Shown: positions 36,085 to 45,605 of the stretch, piece after piece
How the letters are laid out: each line of letters begins with the position of its first letter
Position numbering within the stretch: position 1 is the first letter of the stretch
NCBI RefSeq assembly: GCF_002878395.1
Contig: NW_025856816.1
Location: 35,216-99,215, forward strand
From: Capsicum annuum
Lineage: Eukaryota; Streptophyta; Magnoliopsida; Solanales; Solanaceae
Direction of reading: 5' to 3'
Length of the DNA stretch: 64,000 bases
Made by a program: the position numbers and the translations under genes
Notes under the pieces: generated by a model
Told to the model about the DNA's origin: nothing
Database searches by the model: none
The model's input: only the letters and a program-made list of their open reading frames with translations

Positions 36085-36475
36085 CTAATTATATAACTTT
36101 TTTATTAAAACCTGACATCTTGTTGCCCTCTTTGTACAATGAAGCATAGTTAATTGCTCTATTAGCTTTAGTTGAATTCTAGATATAAGAACATCTGGTG
36201 GAATACAAATTTGTTGGAAAATTAACTTCTTATTGGCAATCCATGTGCAGTATATCATTGCTCCCTATACTGATGCCACAATCTCTCCGTGGAATTCTCT
36301 CTACCTCTTATCCAATTCAGAGTGTTATCTACTCCTGAAGTTGGTAATGTGATTCCCATCTAGCTACCTAACATATCCCTTACTCCAGCTATCCACCTAC
36401 ATTTAGCAAATAGATGTGTTGGTGCCTCCTTAGTATCTGCCTCACATCAAAATATCCAACAAAAAGGCATTTAGT
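36085..36475 (-). pseudogene. LINE (L1-type) ORF2 3' end with zf-RVT-like region
   Basis: The minus strand reads 'EAPTHLFAKCRWIAGVRDML' and 'MGITLPTSGVDNTLNW', like the zinc-binding zf-RVT segment at the end of plant LINE ORF2. After a frameshift comes 'GAMIYCTWIANKKLIFQQIC' and 'PPDVLISRIQLKLIEQL', ending 'TKRATRCQVLIKKLYN' and a stop at 36085. The order matches the C-terminus of LINE reverse transcriptases in nightshades. It is 5' truncated, as is usual for LINEs, and contains stops and a frameshift. Confidence 0.75.
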
Positions 36476-36499
36476 TAATAATGTATTTTTTTTGAAATA

Positions 36500-36721
36500 C
36501 TCACTCTGTTTCATATTAGTTGGCCTTCTTGCTAAAAATATTTGTTTCATTTTAGTTGTCTAGGTTCTAAAATCAAGAGAAGTTTATTGTGTTTTACCAT
36601 TATGACACCTATCATTAAATGATTATACAAAGTGTATATGTTTAAGTTTACATTTTCAATGCATAATTAAAAGGGTTACATTAGTAAAATAAACCTCTAA
36701 TAAATATTTTCTTCAAGGGAG
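36500..36721. mobile_element. Possible MITE (Stowaway-like)
   Basis: The left end 'ctcactctgtttcatattag' after TA resembles the 'CTCCCTCCGTTTCATATTAG' ends of Solanaceae Stowaway-type MITEs. The right end 'cttcaagggag' is only a weak inverted match and abuts the LTR start at 36723. Non-coding and AT-rich. Confidence 0.4.
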
Positions 36722-39700
36722 TTGTATTACCCCAGGTTTTGACTCCAAAATTTTTCGAGTGTTAACGATACTGCCCATACAGCGAATCAAGTGAAAATTC
36801 ATTATCACTCATCATGAGTCATAGGGTGGGACTCGTGGTCTTACTAGTGGGTAGCTTAGGATTTGGTTCCTTGATAATGAGTCCATGTTATGACTCGTTG
36901 TGAGACTTAACGAGTTGTGATGTGGACTTGTAAGGATAACAGTAAAGAGGGAAGGTTTTTACTCTTGGAAATAAGTTCACGGTATGACTCGGTGCCAAGA
37001 ATTTTAAGATGCCTAAGGTTTCTGCCTTGACTATGAATTAATGTCATAAGTTATTGCATCAGATAACGAGTTGTGAGGAGTGAATTGTGGTCATAATAGT
37101 GAAGGAGGGGATTTTTGGTACTTAGGTCCAAGTCTAGGTAAATAATTGTGGTCAGACCTCAAGAGTCGTCACCTGACCTGTGATGATTGGATGCAGATTT
37201 CCTGCACATTTTTGTTTAGGAATTGTTAGTCTTTTTCTCCTATCTAGCTATTATCCCACGACATAAAAACACCTTAATGACCTATTCAATACCAGTTATC
37301 AAAATGAAACATGCTCTCTTCATCTTTAATTTCCCAAAACAAGAGAAAGCTAGGGCTCATAAATGATTATTCAATTGGGCTCCAAACTTTGGATTCCTTC
37401 CAAATTCTTATGTATTTCAGGGTTCGAAGACATTTTTTTTACCTCCGTGCAGCGTTACATGGTACGGTTGTGTAACGCTCCAAAATCAGATTTCTCGGGA
37501 TACCACACGGTGCTCCGAATTACAAGTAGTCCTGAGCTAACCCTAGCTGCCTTTTACTAAATTTGAATCTCAAAATAGGGGATATGAATGTAAAATTATG
37601 ATATATGCAGAAATCTTATCTGAAACATACTAATCTCACAAGTCTTTGTAAAATAATACTAAAAAATCTAAATACCGAATCAAAAGTCTAAAATAGAATC
37701 TAGTAGTCCGACAAGCTTCTACTGACTGAATATAGAAAGTCACTGGGACATGCCCCAACTGGCTCAAACTGTCTAAAATAAATGTTGAGTTGTCTACTAA
37801 TAAACTAAAAATTTGAATAGCTAGGGCCCCAAACTATGAGGATTCACCAACTACAGAGATGTAGGTGAGATACTCGAAATTCACTCACGCTGCAGAGATT
37901 GAGCACCTAAACTGACATTATGAGACAATGTAACACACAAAAATGTCTGTGGATCAGTACTTTGGAAATGTACTGAGCATATGAGGGTGAATGCAATAGG
38001 TAAACAACATCATGACATTTTATAAAATCATGCCTGCTTAATGTAAATAACTCACATAGGCTTGAGTAATCTGAAAATTGAAGATCATAAATCTTGAATC
38101 ATAAAGCATATAATATAAATCTTGTGAGCCATTACATTCAGTTCTAAAATCAGTTCTTTCTGAAACCTACTACATTATCTTGTCAACTGAAAGGGCGAAT
38201 ACCTCCTTTCAAGACTTTAAGAATCTTAAAAACCATAGCTTACAAAACATATGCTTTTATCTTAAGGCTTTAAGCTAACAAACTATTTTTAGGAGTAAGG
38301 GACATCTTTTGGGAGGTTCTTCTAACTGAAATAAACCATGTGAGAATTCAGAGAGCCCAACGTCTTACCCACGTTGGGGCATAGATTTTCTACCCTTGCC
38401 ATCGGAATAGAACTTCTTATCTTAAGTGATCACAATCTTAGTCATCCACATAGAAGTGGGAATAATCTTAATCCTATGGGGGCACGTAGTTTTGGGGCAT
38501 GAAACCTTGGTAACATACCCATCTCGGTGCTAAATACTACTCCCATTCTTATGCCCAGGATCTTAAGAAATTCACTTCAAAACAGCACAAGGGTTTAAAA
38601 GAAAACAAATTATGCTCTTTCTTTTCTTTAAATCTTAAGTCATATGAATAAAGTAGATTCTTTATCTTAGCTTATGACCTAAAGGTCAAATCTTTATAAA
38701 AAAATCTGAGAATGGTCTTATCTTAGGGTGCTCACAGCACAAACAATGTTGAAATAACAACTTTAATTAATGCTTAATGACTCATGCATCAAACTCATGT
38801 TAAAACATCAAGATATTCATGCTTGATAATATAAATATTGATAAAATTAAATCCAAAATCTAGAAATTTCTGCAATATGTATGGAAGTATGAATATAATC
38901 ATGTAATTTAACTTCTAAATCATTGAAAATCTCATAAACTTGTAAACAACAATAATAACTATTAACCCTTACTTCAATTTCAGGAGAAATCACATAAAAT
39001 TCAGTAAATTTGTAATTAAAAATAAGTTTTGGGCACAAGGATGAAAGGATTATCCTTGTTCATAACCCCATATACCTCAATTGATGAACTAGATGCTAAG
39101 ACTTGAATCTTGGATCTCTGTTTATTCTTTGGAAATGAATTTTTAGAGTCATGAATTGGGGATTCTCAATCTTGAATTGCCTTGGAGAATTAATGAAAAA
39201 ATTGGGTTTCTTGGAGAAGAAGATTTGATGATCTAGTATTTTATTTTGGAAGAAATTTGATGAAATAAGTATTAAGTGCTTTGGAATATGTTAAATCTTG
39301 TGTTTTGGATGGATTGGGGGCTTGGGAATTGACCAAAATGCTCCCTTTAAAATTTTAAACGAAACTAAAAAATGCAACCTTTTTTGAATTGGGTGGCCAC
39401 CGTGATGTACCACAATCTTTAAATCAAAAATGGAGAAAAAACTCTTTCATTGGATACAGGGATTTCGTTCGCTCATGGCTCATTTTGATCGAAGCCCTTC
39501 TTTTATTCGATTCCGCTTCTTACGGCTGGAAGACACTGCCTAGAATGCGTTGCTAGATCTCTGCTCTAGAAAGCTATACCTGCAATAACAAAAACGCTTT
39601 GACCTCAGCTCTGTTCGGCTCGATAGGTGTCATGCTCATAACAAGATGCTGATTCTATAGCAACTCCAATTCCTTCATCGAGAATAAGAAGGAAGTCTTA

Positions 39701-39750
39701 TTGAACGAACAAGGCTACCACTATTTCTAGGACCAACCGATGCCTCACCT

Positions 39751-39806
39751 GCACAGGCCCATCAATTTCTTTGAGTTTCATTCTTACAAATGTACTCCCC
39801 AGGTGG
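39751..39806 (-). pseudogene. 16S-type rRNA fragment
   Basis: The minus strand reads 'acctggggagtac', then 'aagaatgaaactcaaagaaa', then 'ttgatgggcctg', the order of the universally conserved 16S stretch near E. coli position 900. The form 'aagaatgaaactcaaag' is closest to plastid 16S as I recall it. Only about 55 bases match; flanking rRNA sequence is absent. Confidence 0.55.
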
Positions 39807-40106
39807 CTCGCCCCTATCTCTAAAGGGGAGTAAGCACTTCAGTCGTTAGGGAATGGGATTCATTCACCCATCCTTACAAAAAAGGGTGGGATATCGGCTA
39901 TATTTTCTCTTATTGATAGGCATCAATCCAAGTTGTAAAGCCTACTTATCTATCAACTTCTTTCGTAGATCGGTGCGGTTTAACGAAGCGTCTACGCACA
40001 GTTCACTCGCATTGATCAATCAAGAGGGTTGCCTCCAAGGAAAGAAAATGACATAGAATAAGATGTCATCTCATGTCCTCTTTAAATGGGTTACGAAGGC
40101 AAACTA

Positions 40107-40200
40107 TGGCTCACATATTCGTCCATAGGCCAAATCAGATATGTAATTATTGGAATAATTGTTAGAGACTCAAATGATGGATATGCAAGCATGATAACTA
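40107..40200 (+). pseudogene. ndhB: Plastid ndhB fragment (nuclear copy)
   Basis: Within the plus frame 40086-40466, residues 10-25 read '[16 protein letters not shown]', followed by R and '[11 protein letters not shown]'. This is a run of the NdhB subunit of the plastid NDH complex, with two glycines changed to arginine. About 30 codons match; sequence on either side does not, so it is a broken piece with no function. The surrounding 126-codon frame is a chance fusion of ndhB and other organelle DNA. ndhB and the 16S gene both lie in the plastid inverted repeat. Confidence 0.85.
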
Positions 40201-41407
40201 TTTTGTTTTTTGTTTTTGACTTTATAGCTGCCTTTGTTAAAGGGAGTTCCATCGGTTTAGTTTTCTTAGAGGCAGAAGGCAAAGAGGAGTGCTCTACTTC
40301 GAAAGAGAAGGAATGGAAAAAACAGCCCAATTGCTTTAGCTTTCCCCTTTTTAGCCTCTATATTTCTTCCAATCTGGTCTCGGTTAAGCTCAACGCTACA
40401 TGGTTATGTAGCTCTTATGGGATTCAAACCCATGATATAAGAAGTGGGTCACTGGAAAAGGGATGAGTGGGAACTAGGCTTTTACCGCAACGTGCCATAA
40501 TCACGGTGCCCTTTAGTTTGCCATTTTGGCCACTGAAGCGATGTGCCAGTATCGCGTAAGCTCACTGAAAATTAAAAAATAGGAAATTTTCCCTCTCCGT
40601 GATGTGTTAATATCGTGGAGGTCCATTGGAATTTGACAATTGTCATTTAAACCATCTCTGTGATATGCTAGTGATCGAAATAATGGTTTTTTATGACTGG
40701 AACTTAAAATAGCCATAACTTCTTCACTGACTGTCGTATTTGGGAGAATCTTGTATTATTGGAAAGCTTATTTAATTTTCCACACAATGGGAAGTCTAAA
40801 TCTAGAAAATTCCACATAGAATAAATATTATTTATTTTTGAAGCTATCACTTAACATTCTAGGAATGAATTTAAGCTAAGAAAGTTTGGGGTATTATAGG
40901 TTGTGTGTTGGGTTGTGGAGAAGTGGTGAGCTTTCATGTTTCCGAAATCTTTGTATTTTCATTTGGTTTCTATTTATGTTTTGGATTTTCTTTTTGCTAT
41001 AGTCGGGGGCATGTCTTGACTTAACTTGGTAGTCTAGTTCTTGAGGATTTTGTGGACAAGTGTGTATTGGTTATTATTTTGGGATTCTTATAACCTTCAT
41101 TTTGGTATATCTATATTTTTATTATATGGTTATCTTCCATTGTTTATATCTATTATGTTCTAATTGTTAGACTAAAGGGGTGGTGTCTGGCTCATGGTGA
41201 GCTTGAGATACCTGTCACAGCTAGGCCCTGGTTTTGATCATAACAAGCTTAATATCTAAGCGCAGTTTAGGGTCTTTGGGTTTCCACAATTCCGTGTCGA
41301 CTAGAGTCTCTTTTATGGCTGTGTAAAGGGCCACACTTATAAGGGGAAGGCTACAGGGAATTTAGGAATGTTTTTCTTTCTTGTGTTCTATTTTAGGATA
41401 TAGAGTC

Positions 41408-41420
41408 TAGTATCATGAGC
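41408..41420 (+). other. Primer-binding site of element F (tRNA-Met type)
   Basis: 'tagtatcatgagc' differs in few places from TGGTATCAGAGC, the initiator-tRNA-Met site, and lies between the LTR end and gag. Confidence 0.55.
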
Positions 41421-41456
41421 TTTCTCTAACCTTGTCTTAATTGATTTTAGATCATT

Positions 41457-41496
41457 CTCCTCGAAGATATGAAGGTCCTATAAACTCTGCTGGTAC
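41457..41496 (+). pseudogene. Element F gag N-terminus
   Basis: It reads 'HSPRRYEGPINSAGT' in plus frame, the arginine-rich start typical of this gag group. The start codon itself looks lost (att where atg is expected). Element H interrupts at 41497; gag continues at 47598. Confidence 0.6.
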
Positions 41497-43122
41497 TGAT
41501 AACGCTCAAATTATTCCTCTCATATGAGAATGTAAGTGATCGTTGTCAATATATAACCCAACTAGGTTGGGGTCGAATCCCATAGGGAATATGGTATGAA
41601 TCTGAGTTGTATACGAGTTAATCAACTGTTAGTTAGTAGTTTCTGATAAATTGAGGGTTATGAGGAATTAGAAAATAATGTTTGGTCACTTTTCTTTCAG
41701 TGTTTGTAATCAAGAGTTTATGGAAAACCAGAATTATGTTCACTATGGGTTTTAGTACTTGACAGATGCTAATAATGATTCAAGATTATCACGATAGGTA
41801 AGAACAATAGATTGTCTTTATCGAAGTTATGCCTAAATGTCTCTCGACCTACTTAAGTATTTAATTACCTAATCCTCTCGGACTTAGGGAATTTATATTC
41901 ACTGACCAGACTTCACCTCAGGTTAATTAGCCTTGTTACAACGTCAATTATTAAATGGAAGGTTGGTAGCTTCCAAGTCCCTATCAATAATTCACTTTCT
42001 ACTATAGTTGATTTCTTATCTCAAGCAAATCAAAGTAGGTGCTATCTATCGTTTACAACCAATAGACAATAGTTAAAACCTCAAAATTATCAAGGAGTCC
42101 TATTAGAATCTTGAACACTTAGCAACACCAAAACCTAACCCATAGATCACATAATTCAGGTTAAAGGGGTTTAGCCACTCATAATGTAAAAATCAATACA
42201 ACAAGTTGAATTCATAATTTGAAAGATGAAGTTATAGCAAGATGAATAGCAACGAGTATTTCTCATATTAGATCAAAGTAGAAATCCCAAAATATTGATG
42301 ATAATCTCTTCAAAGTTAATTGTTTTTTTCAAGCCAAGAAACTAGAGAGAAAATAGCAAAATACGTGCGTTCTAAAAATAGGTTTAGAGTGTCCCCCTAC
42401 CAGCCGATATGTTCAACCTCCTTTTATAATTAGAAAACCCTAACATATGCTTTAAATACTTCATCCTAATTATTGAAACAAAATCACATAGTTCAGTAAT
42501 TTCTCAGAAAGGTGACGATATTTTGTGATGCCTTATCAGGAGTCTGACAACTTATCACAGATGTTGTCAGATCCTCTTTGCTTTTGATATTCGCTGCCTT
42601 AGGCTGACGATGAAGCATGACGGCTTATGAGATCTTTGATGACTTATCACAGATATTGTCAATGATTTACCTCAACTCTCATGTTCTGCCTTAGGCTAAT
42701 GATGATCTTGATGACTTATTAAAACTATGACGACATATCAAAAAATATCATCACTTCTCCACCTCAGCTCCCATGTCCTGTCTAAGGCTGATGGCGACTC
42801 TGACGGCTTAACATAAGGCTGACGGCTTATCACATGTCATCGTTACTTCTTCTAACTGAACCTATACTCTGTTTAAGGATGGCTATGAAGCTGATAACCT
42901 ATCAGAGTGCTGATGACTTATCAGGAATGTCATCCGCCACACTTCTCTTCTATTTGCTTTAGATTTCAACTCTTTTACTTCCATTATTGTTGGTTCTCTT
43001 GCCTCTTGACTTCCATTGCAAAATCAAAGATAAAATAATCAAAAAATGACAAAAGTTGCTTAATACTTTACAATTATTCTCAGTTAAAAGCGTCAAATGT
43101 GTTAGCATCTGCTCACACATCA
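41497..43122 (-). mobile_element. Left (3') LTR of element H
   Basis: 1626 bp from 'tgataacgctcaaa' to 'gctcacacatca' on the plus strand; the inner edge is set by the polypurine tract. Blocks match 45606-47208 throughout, for example 'cttatgcctaaatgtctctc' style runs (41824 and 45930) and 'ttaattgttttt' (42319, 46431). It holds an array of near-palindromic 'tgacgacttatca' units at about 42510-42940. Confidence 0.85.
42510..42940. repeat. Hairpin-unit array in the left LTR of element H
   Basis: At least six units of the type 'tgacaacttatcacagatg' closed by 'ttgtca', spaced irregularly. Each can fold because the ends 'tgac(a/g)a' and 't(t/c)gtca' pair. The same array recurs at 46605-47030 and in part at 47290-47445. 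The unit contains TGACG, a core recognised by TGA-type bZIP factors; a role as LTR enhancer is inference. Confidence 0.75.
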
Positions 43123-43135
43123 ACACCCTCAACTT
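43123..43135 (-). other. Polypurine tract of element H
   Basis: The minus strand reads 'aagttgagggtgt' directly before the LTR start TGATG. The preceding 'ttgaggacaagcaatt' (minus) is a common companion of this tract in plant Tat/Athila elements as I recall them. Confidence 0.7.
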
Positions 43136-44667
43136 AAAACAATTGCTTGTCCTCAATCAACTAAAACACAACCAAGAAGATATAGAGTACATTTGCCAGT
43201 CAGTCATCTATACTATCTCAAAACCATCTTTAGCCTTTTCCAAGGTCAATTAATTCCAAATCAACTATGTATGCTACTGAAGAACAATAATGGGTCACAC
43301 AGGAATAAATATATGGCTTCAATTCAATAACAACAACCACGCATGTATCAAGCTTACACTATCCAAACAAGTTAGCAACTAGCAATGTAACCAGTGTACC
43401 CTCACTACCAAGAAGTCCCACTTCACTTATATCAGACATTACATATGTAACCATGGGGATAATTACCAGACACTCACTCTCAGAATGAATTTCCAATCAA
43501 TGTATGCCAAATACCATAGGCTTTCCCTTAGTTTCATTACCAAGATTTTCAGATAGGTCAGCTAGGATCTCTATAGGTCTTCCTTTTAGCTTGTAATATA
43601 GGCTAGGGAATGGTATGATACTCGATGATATTTAAAGTGACTAAGCCTCCTTGACACTACACTAGCTTCTGGGGTCTCACTTATTAACCTTCTTCTATTC
43701 TTCTGTTTTCTTGATCACACATATTCAGGATAGGTGGAGTCTTTTTGACAATCATTTCTTTTTTTTTTACAACTTTTCTTTTCTTATTCTTTTTCCACCG
43801 TACCTAGTTTTTTATTCTTTTCATTTATTCAATTTTTTGTCATACTCATTTTACATCATGCACTCCTATGGTAGCCACCCTCAACTTTGGCTATTTGCCT
43901 AAGTCAAAGTGCACAATGTCTAAGGAGGACCAGGGTTAAAACAAGTTCATTGTGATACAAATGGGAAGGTGGTAGGTATAATAAAAAGAATAGGCATTCA
44001 GGATCTAAATCAGGATCAAGGGATATTATTTACACATGCAAGGTCATTTAGGATAAAAGCGGACTAATATCAACAATGGCCTATGATCTTTTCCTAACCG
44101 CTATCCTACAACCAAGGCAAGACCAACTGAGAGAGTTCTGGATTTAACACACAACTGGAACTAGGTAGTATCTCACACACACATGTCATAAAGGTACATC
44201 ATAAGCTACTACCCATTCAGTTCATGCAATTGTTTAGAAATGGTTATCATGTCACTAGTACTAATGCCATAACAAGATGCACCATGGTCGTATATAGATG
44301 CACATCACATAGTTACAAAATAGACAATTAGAGAGGTATTTATCATTCCCAAAAATCAACAAAAATATGTCAACTGCCGTAGATACTTATTTTTCTCCCA
44401 TTTAACCATAACACATCACAAAACAAAACACAATACGCCCAAACATACCGGCTTTACTAGGAACAAGACTCCAGGGAAAAGAGGAACGATAACAAAAACC
44501 CCAAGAGGACATCAACACCTACAAGTAGCCCCACCCTTAATTTAAAATTATACAATGTCCCCAATGTGTCAAACCAAAACAAGAGAGTTAGAAACATACC
44601 TGTGGCACCATTGGTGGGAAGATCTGATGTCAATCACATAATACGAATACAAATAACAAAATACTTT
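43136..44667 (-). other. Element H 3' non-coding region
   Basis: About 1.5 kb with no supported coding frame. Includes pyrimidine-rich stretches ('tttcttttttttttac' near 43748). The plus frames at 43056-43253 and 43711-43902 have no family resemblance. Confidence 0.6.
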
Positions 44668-44711
44668 GGGTTGTCTACCAAGCAGAGCCTAATTTAATGT
44701 CGTGGCACGAC
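44668..44711 (-). other. Conserved hairpin motif downstream of the element H frame
   Basis: The minus strand begins with the perfect palindrome 'gtcgtgccacgac' (6-bp arms, one-base loop) and ends 'ttggtagacaaccc'. Compared with element B (9505-9548), the spacing and the 'ttaaat.aggc.ctg.ttgg' core agree. In both elements it lies just after the coding part. Confidence 0.65.
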
Positions 44712-44749
44712 CCAACTCATCATTTTTATCCATCTTGAGGATATAAATT

Positions 44750-45517
44750 TCACCCCCAACTTATAGTCCATCTTCTTTCCTTGATCATAGGGGGTGGTAC
44801 AAAAATTAAGAAGTCGAGTAATGGATCGAGCGTGGTAAACCACTCGGCCTTAAAGTGAGGTGCATTTTTATATTTCTTACTAAGTGTAAAATAAAGAATA
44901 TAGGATTCTTGTTCCTCATCTTCACACTCTTCCACTATTTTAGATTATTCCACAGACAAGATATCATCTAAACCTAATATGGAAAAATGCTTCGAGTGAG
45001 GCCCAACTAATTCTAATTCAAAATTTACACTATCTACTACACACTCACTTTTATTCACCTTCTCCATGACAGTCTCAAGATCAAGATGGCAATCAAGTGG
45101 TTGTGATTGTCGATTTTTCTCCTCAAATTGGCTTATTTCCTCCTCATATTCGTCTTTGTTTAGCCACTGTAAATATGGTGAGAGCGGTAACTCCTTTAGG
45201 TTTGCCCATAACTGCTCTTGATTCTCTAAAATTCATTTTATCAATTTGTTCGCTTGAATTATGACAACACACATATCTTCAGTATGATCACTTTGACCAC
45301 AAGCCAAACACCAAGTTATAGTAAGTAGGACAGTATCCGCATCATATTGTGAAGGTTCAATCCATGCACTTCCAGGTAAATCTGGACAACACGCCTCAAA
45401 ATATGACCCCCCAAAATAATAACAAGAATCTTCATCACTCAAAAAACCATCTATCCAAGCTGAGATCTCAAAAAAGGTGTGATAAAAATAAAAAAAAATA
45501 AAAAATAAACTAAACAA
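44750..45517 (-). pseudogene. Zinc-knuckle protein of element H (about 256 codons, two stops)
   Basis: One minus frame runs unbroken in register from 45517 to 44750, with only a TGA at 45233-45235 and a TAA about 94 codons later. Its N-terminal third is rich in aromatic residues and contains 'CYYFGGSYFEACC', a worn knuckle, then 'CLACGQSDHTEDMC' at 45269-45310, an exact CX2CX4HX4C zinc knuckle. The middle is acidic ('LNKDEYEEEISQFEEKN') and the C-terminus reads 'KNAPHFKAEWFTTLDPLLDF'. I do not recognise the family; no gag capsid, protease or RT motif is seen. The apparent starts (TTG, GTG) are not convincing, so the true N-terminus is unknown. The knuckles suggest binding of the element's RNA, which is inference. 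Confidence 0.6.
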
Positions 45518-45580
45518 ATATTTACAAGTTTGAATTCAAGCAAGTAAGCTAAAATTCCAAACCAACTCAATACGCCAAAT

Positions 45581-45601
45581 TGTTCCCCAACAACGATGCC
45601 A
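45581..45601 (-). other. Primer-binding site of element H
   Basis: The minus strand reads 'tggcatcgttgttggggaa', close to the TGGCGCCGTTGCCGGGGA-type site (tRNA-Asp or related) of Athila/Tat elements. It lies four bases from the LTR edge at 45606. Confidence 0.75.
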
Positions 45602-45605
45602 TTTT

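Larger units (their letters stand above)
39463..40482. other. Organelle-derived insertion (mitochondrial/plastid mosaic)
   Basis: Composition changes sharply here: less AT-rich, without the LTR blocks that resume at 'cgtgccataatcacgg' (40491). It contains a plastid ndhB piece (40107-40200) and a short stretch like bacterial-type 16S rRNA (39751-39806, minus). The rest has the look of plant mitochondrial intergenic DNA, but I cannot match it from memory. A T-arm-like stretch (atggg tttgaat cccat on the minus strand, near 40417-40435) is present without a recognisable tRNA. Ends are approximate. The most likely source is mitochondrial DNA that already held plastid pieces; several joined plastid pieces are the alternative. 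Confidence 0.7.
37471..40898 (-). mobile_element. Solo LTR carrying organelle DNA
   Basis: The LTR runs from 'tgtaacgctccaaaatcag' to 'ggggtattata' and is flanked by a perfect 5-bp duplication ggttg (37466-37470 and 40899-40903). Its inner blocks resemble other LTRs here ('cggtgctccgaattacaag', 'gatcagtactttgg' near 37954). Without the ~1.0-kb foreign piece at 39463-40482 it would be about 2.4 kb, the usual size of its relatives. The organelle DNA therefore seems to have entered after, or within, this LTR. Frames at 38847-39038 and 40513-40716 are LTR sequence. Confidence 0.9.
36723..41405 (+). mobile_element. 5' LTR of Ty3 element F, split by a solo LTR
   Basis: It begins 'tgtattaccccaggttttga' and is interrupted at 37470 by the solo LTR 37471-40898, resuming at 40904 and ending about 41405 just before a primer-binding site. 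The two parts total about 1250 bp. Orientation is plus, as gag, protease and RT of element F follow on the plus strand. The 3' LTR is not in the window. Confidence 0.75.

Noticed and set aside
40400..40460. tRNA gene suggested by a 5-7-5 T-arm-like stretch
   Set aside because: No D-arm, anticodon arm or matching acceptor stem could be built around it.
40086..40466. 126-codon plus open frame as a gene
   Set aside because: Only about 30 codons match NdhB and the rest is unrelated organelle DNA; it is a chance fusion inside a transposon.
42510..42940. CRISPR-like array in the LTR of element H
   Set aside because: Units are degenerate, irregularly spaced and repeated in each LTR; the DNA is eukaryotic.
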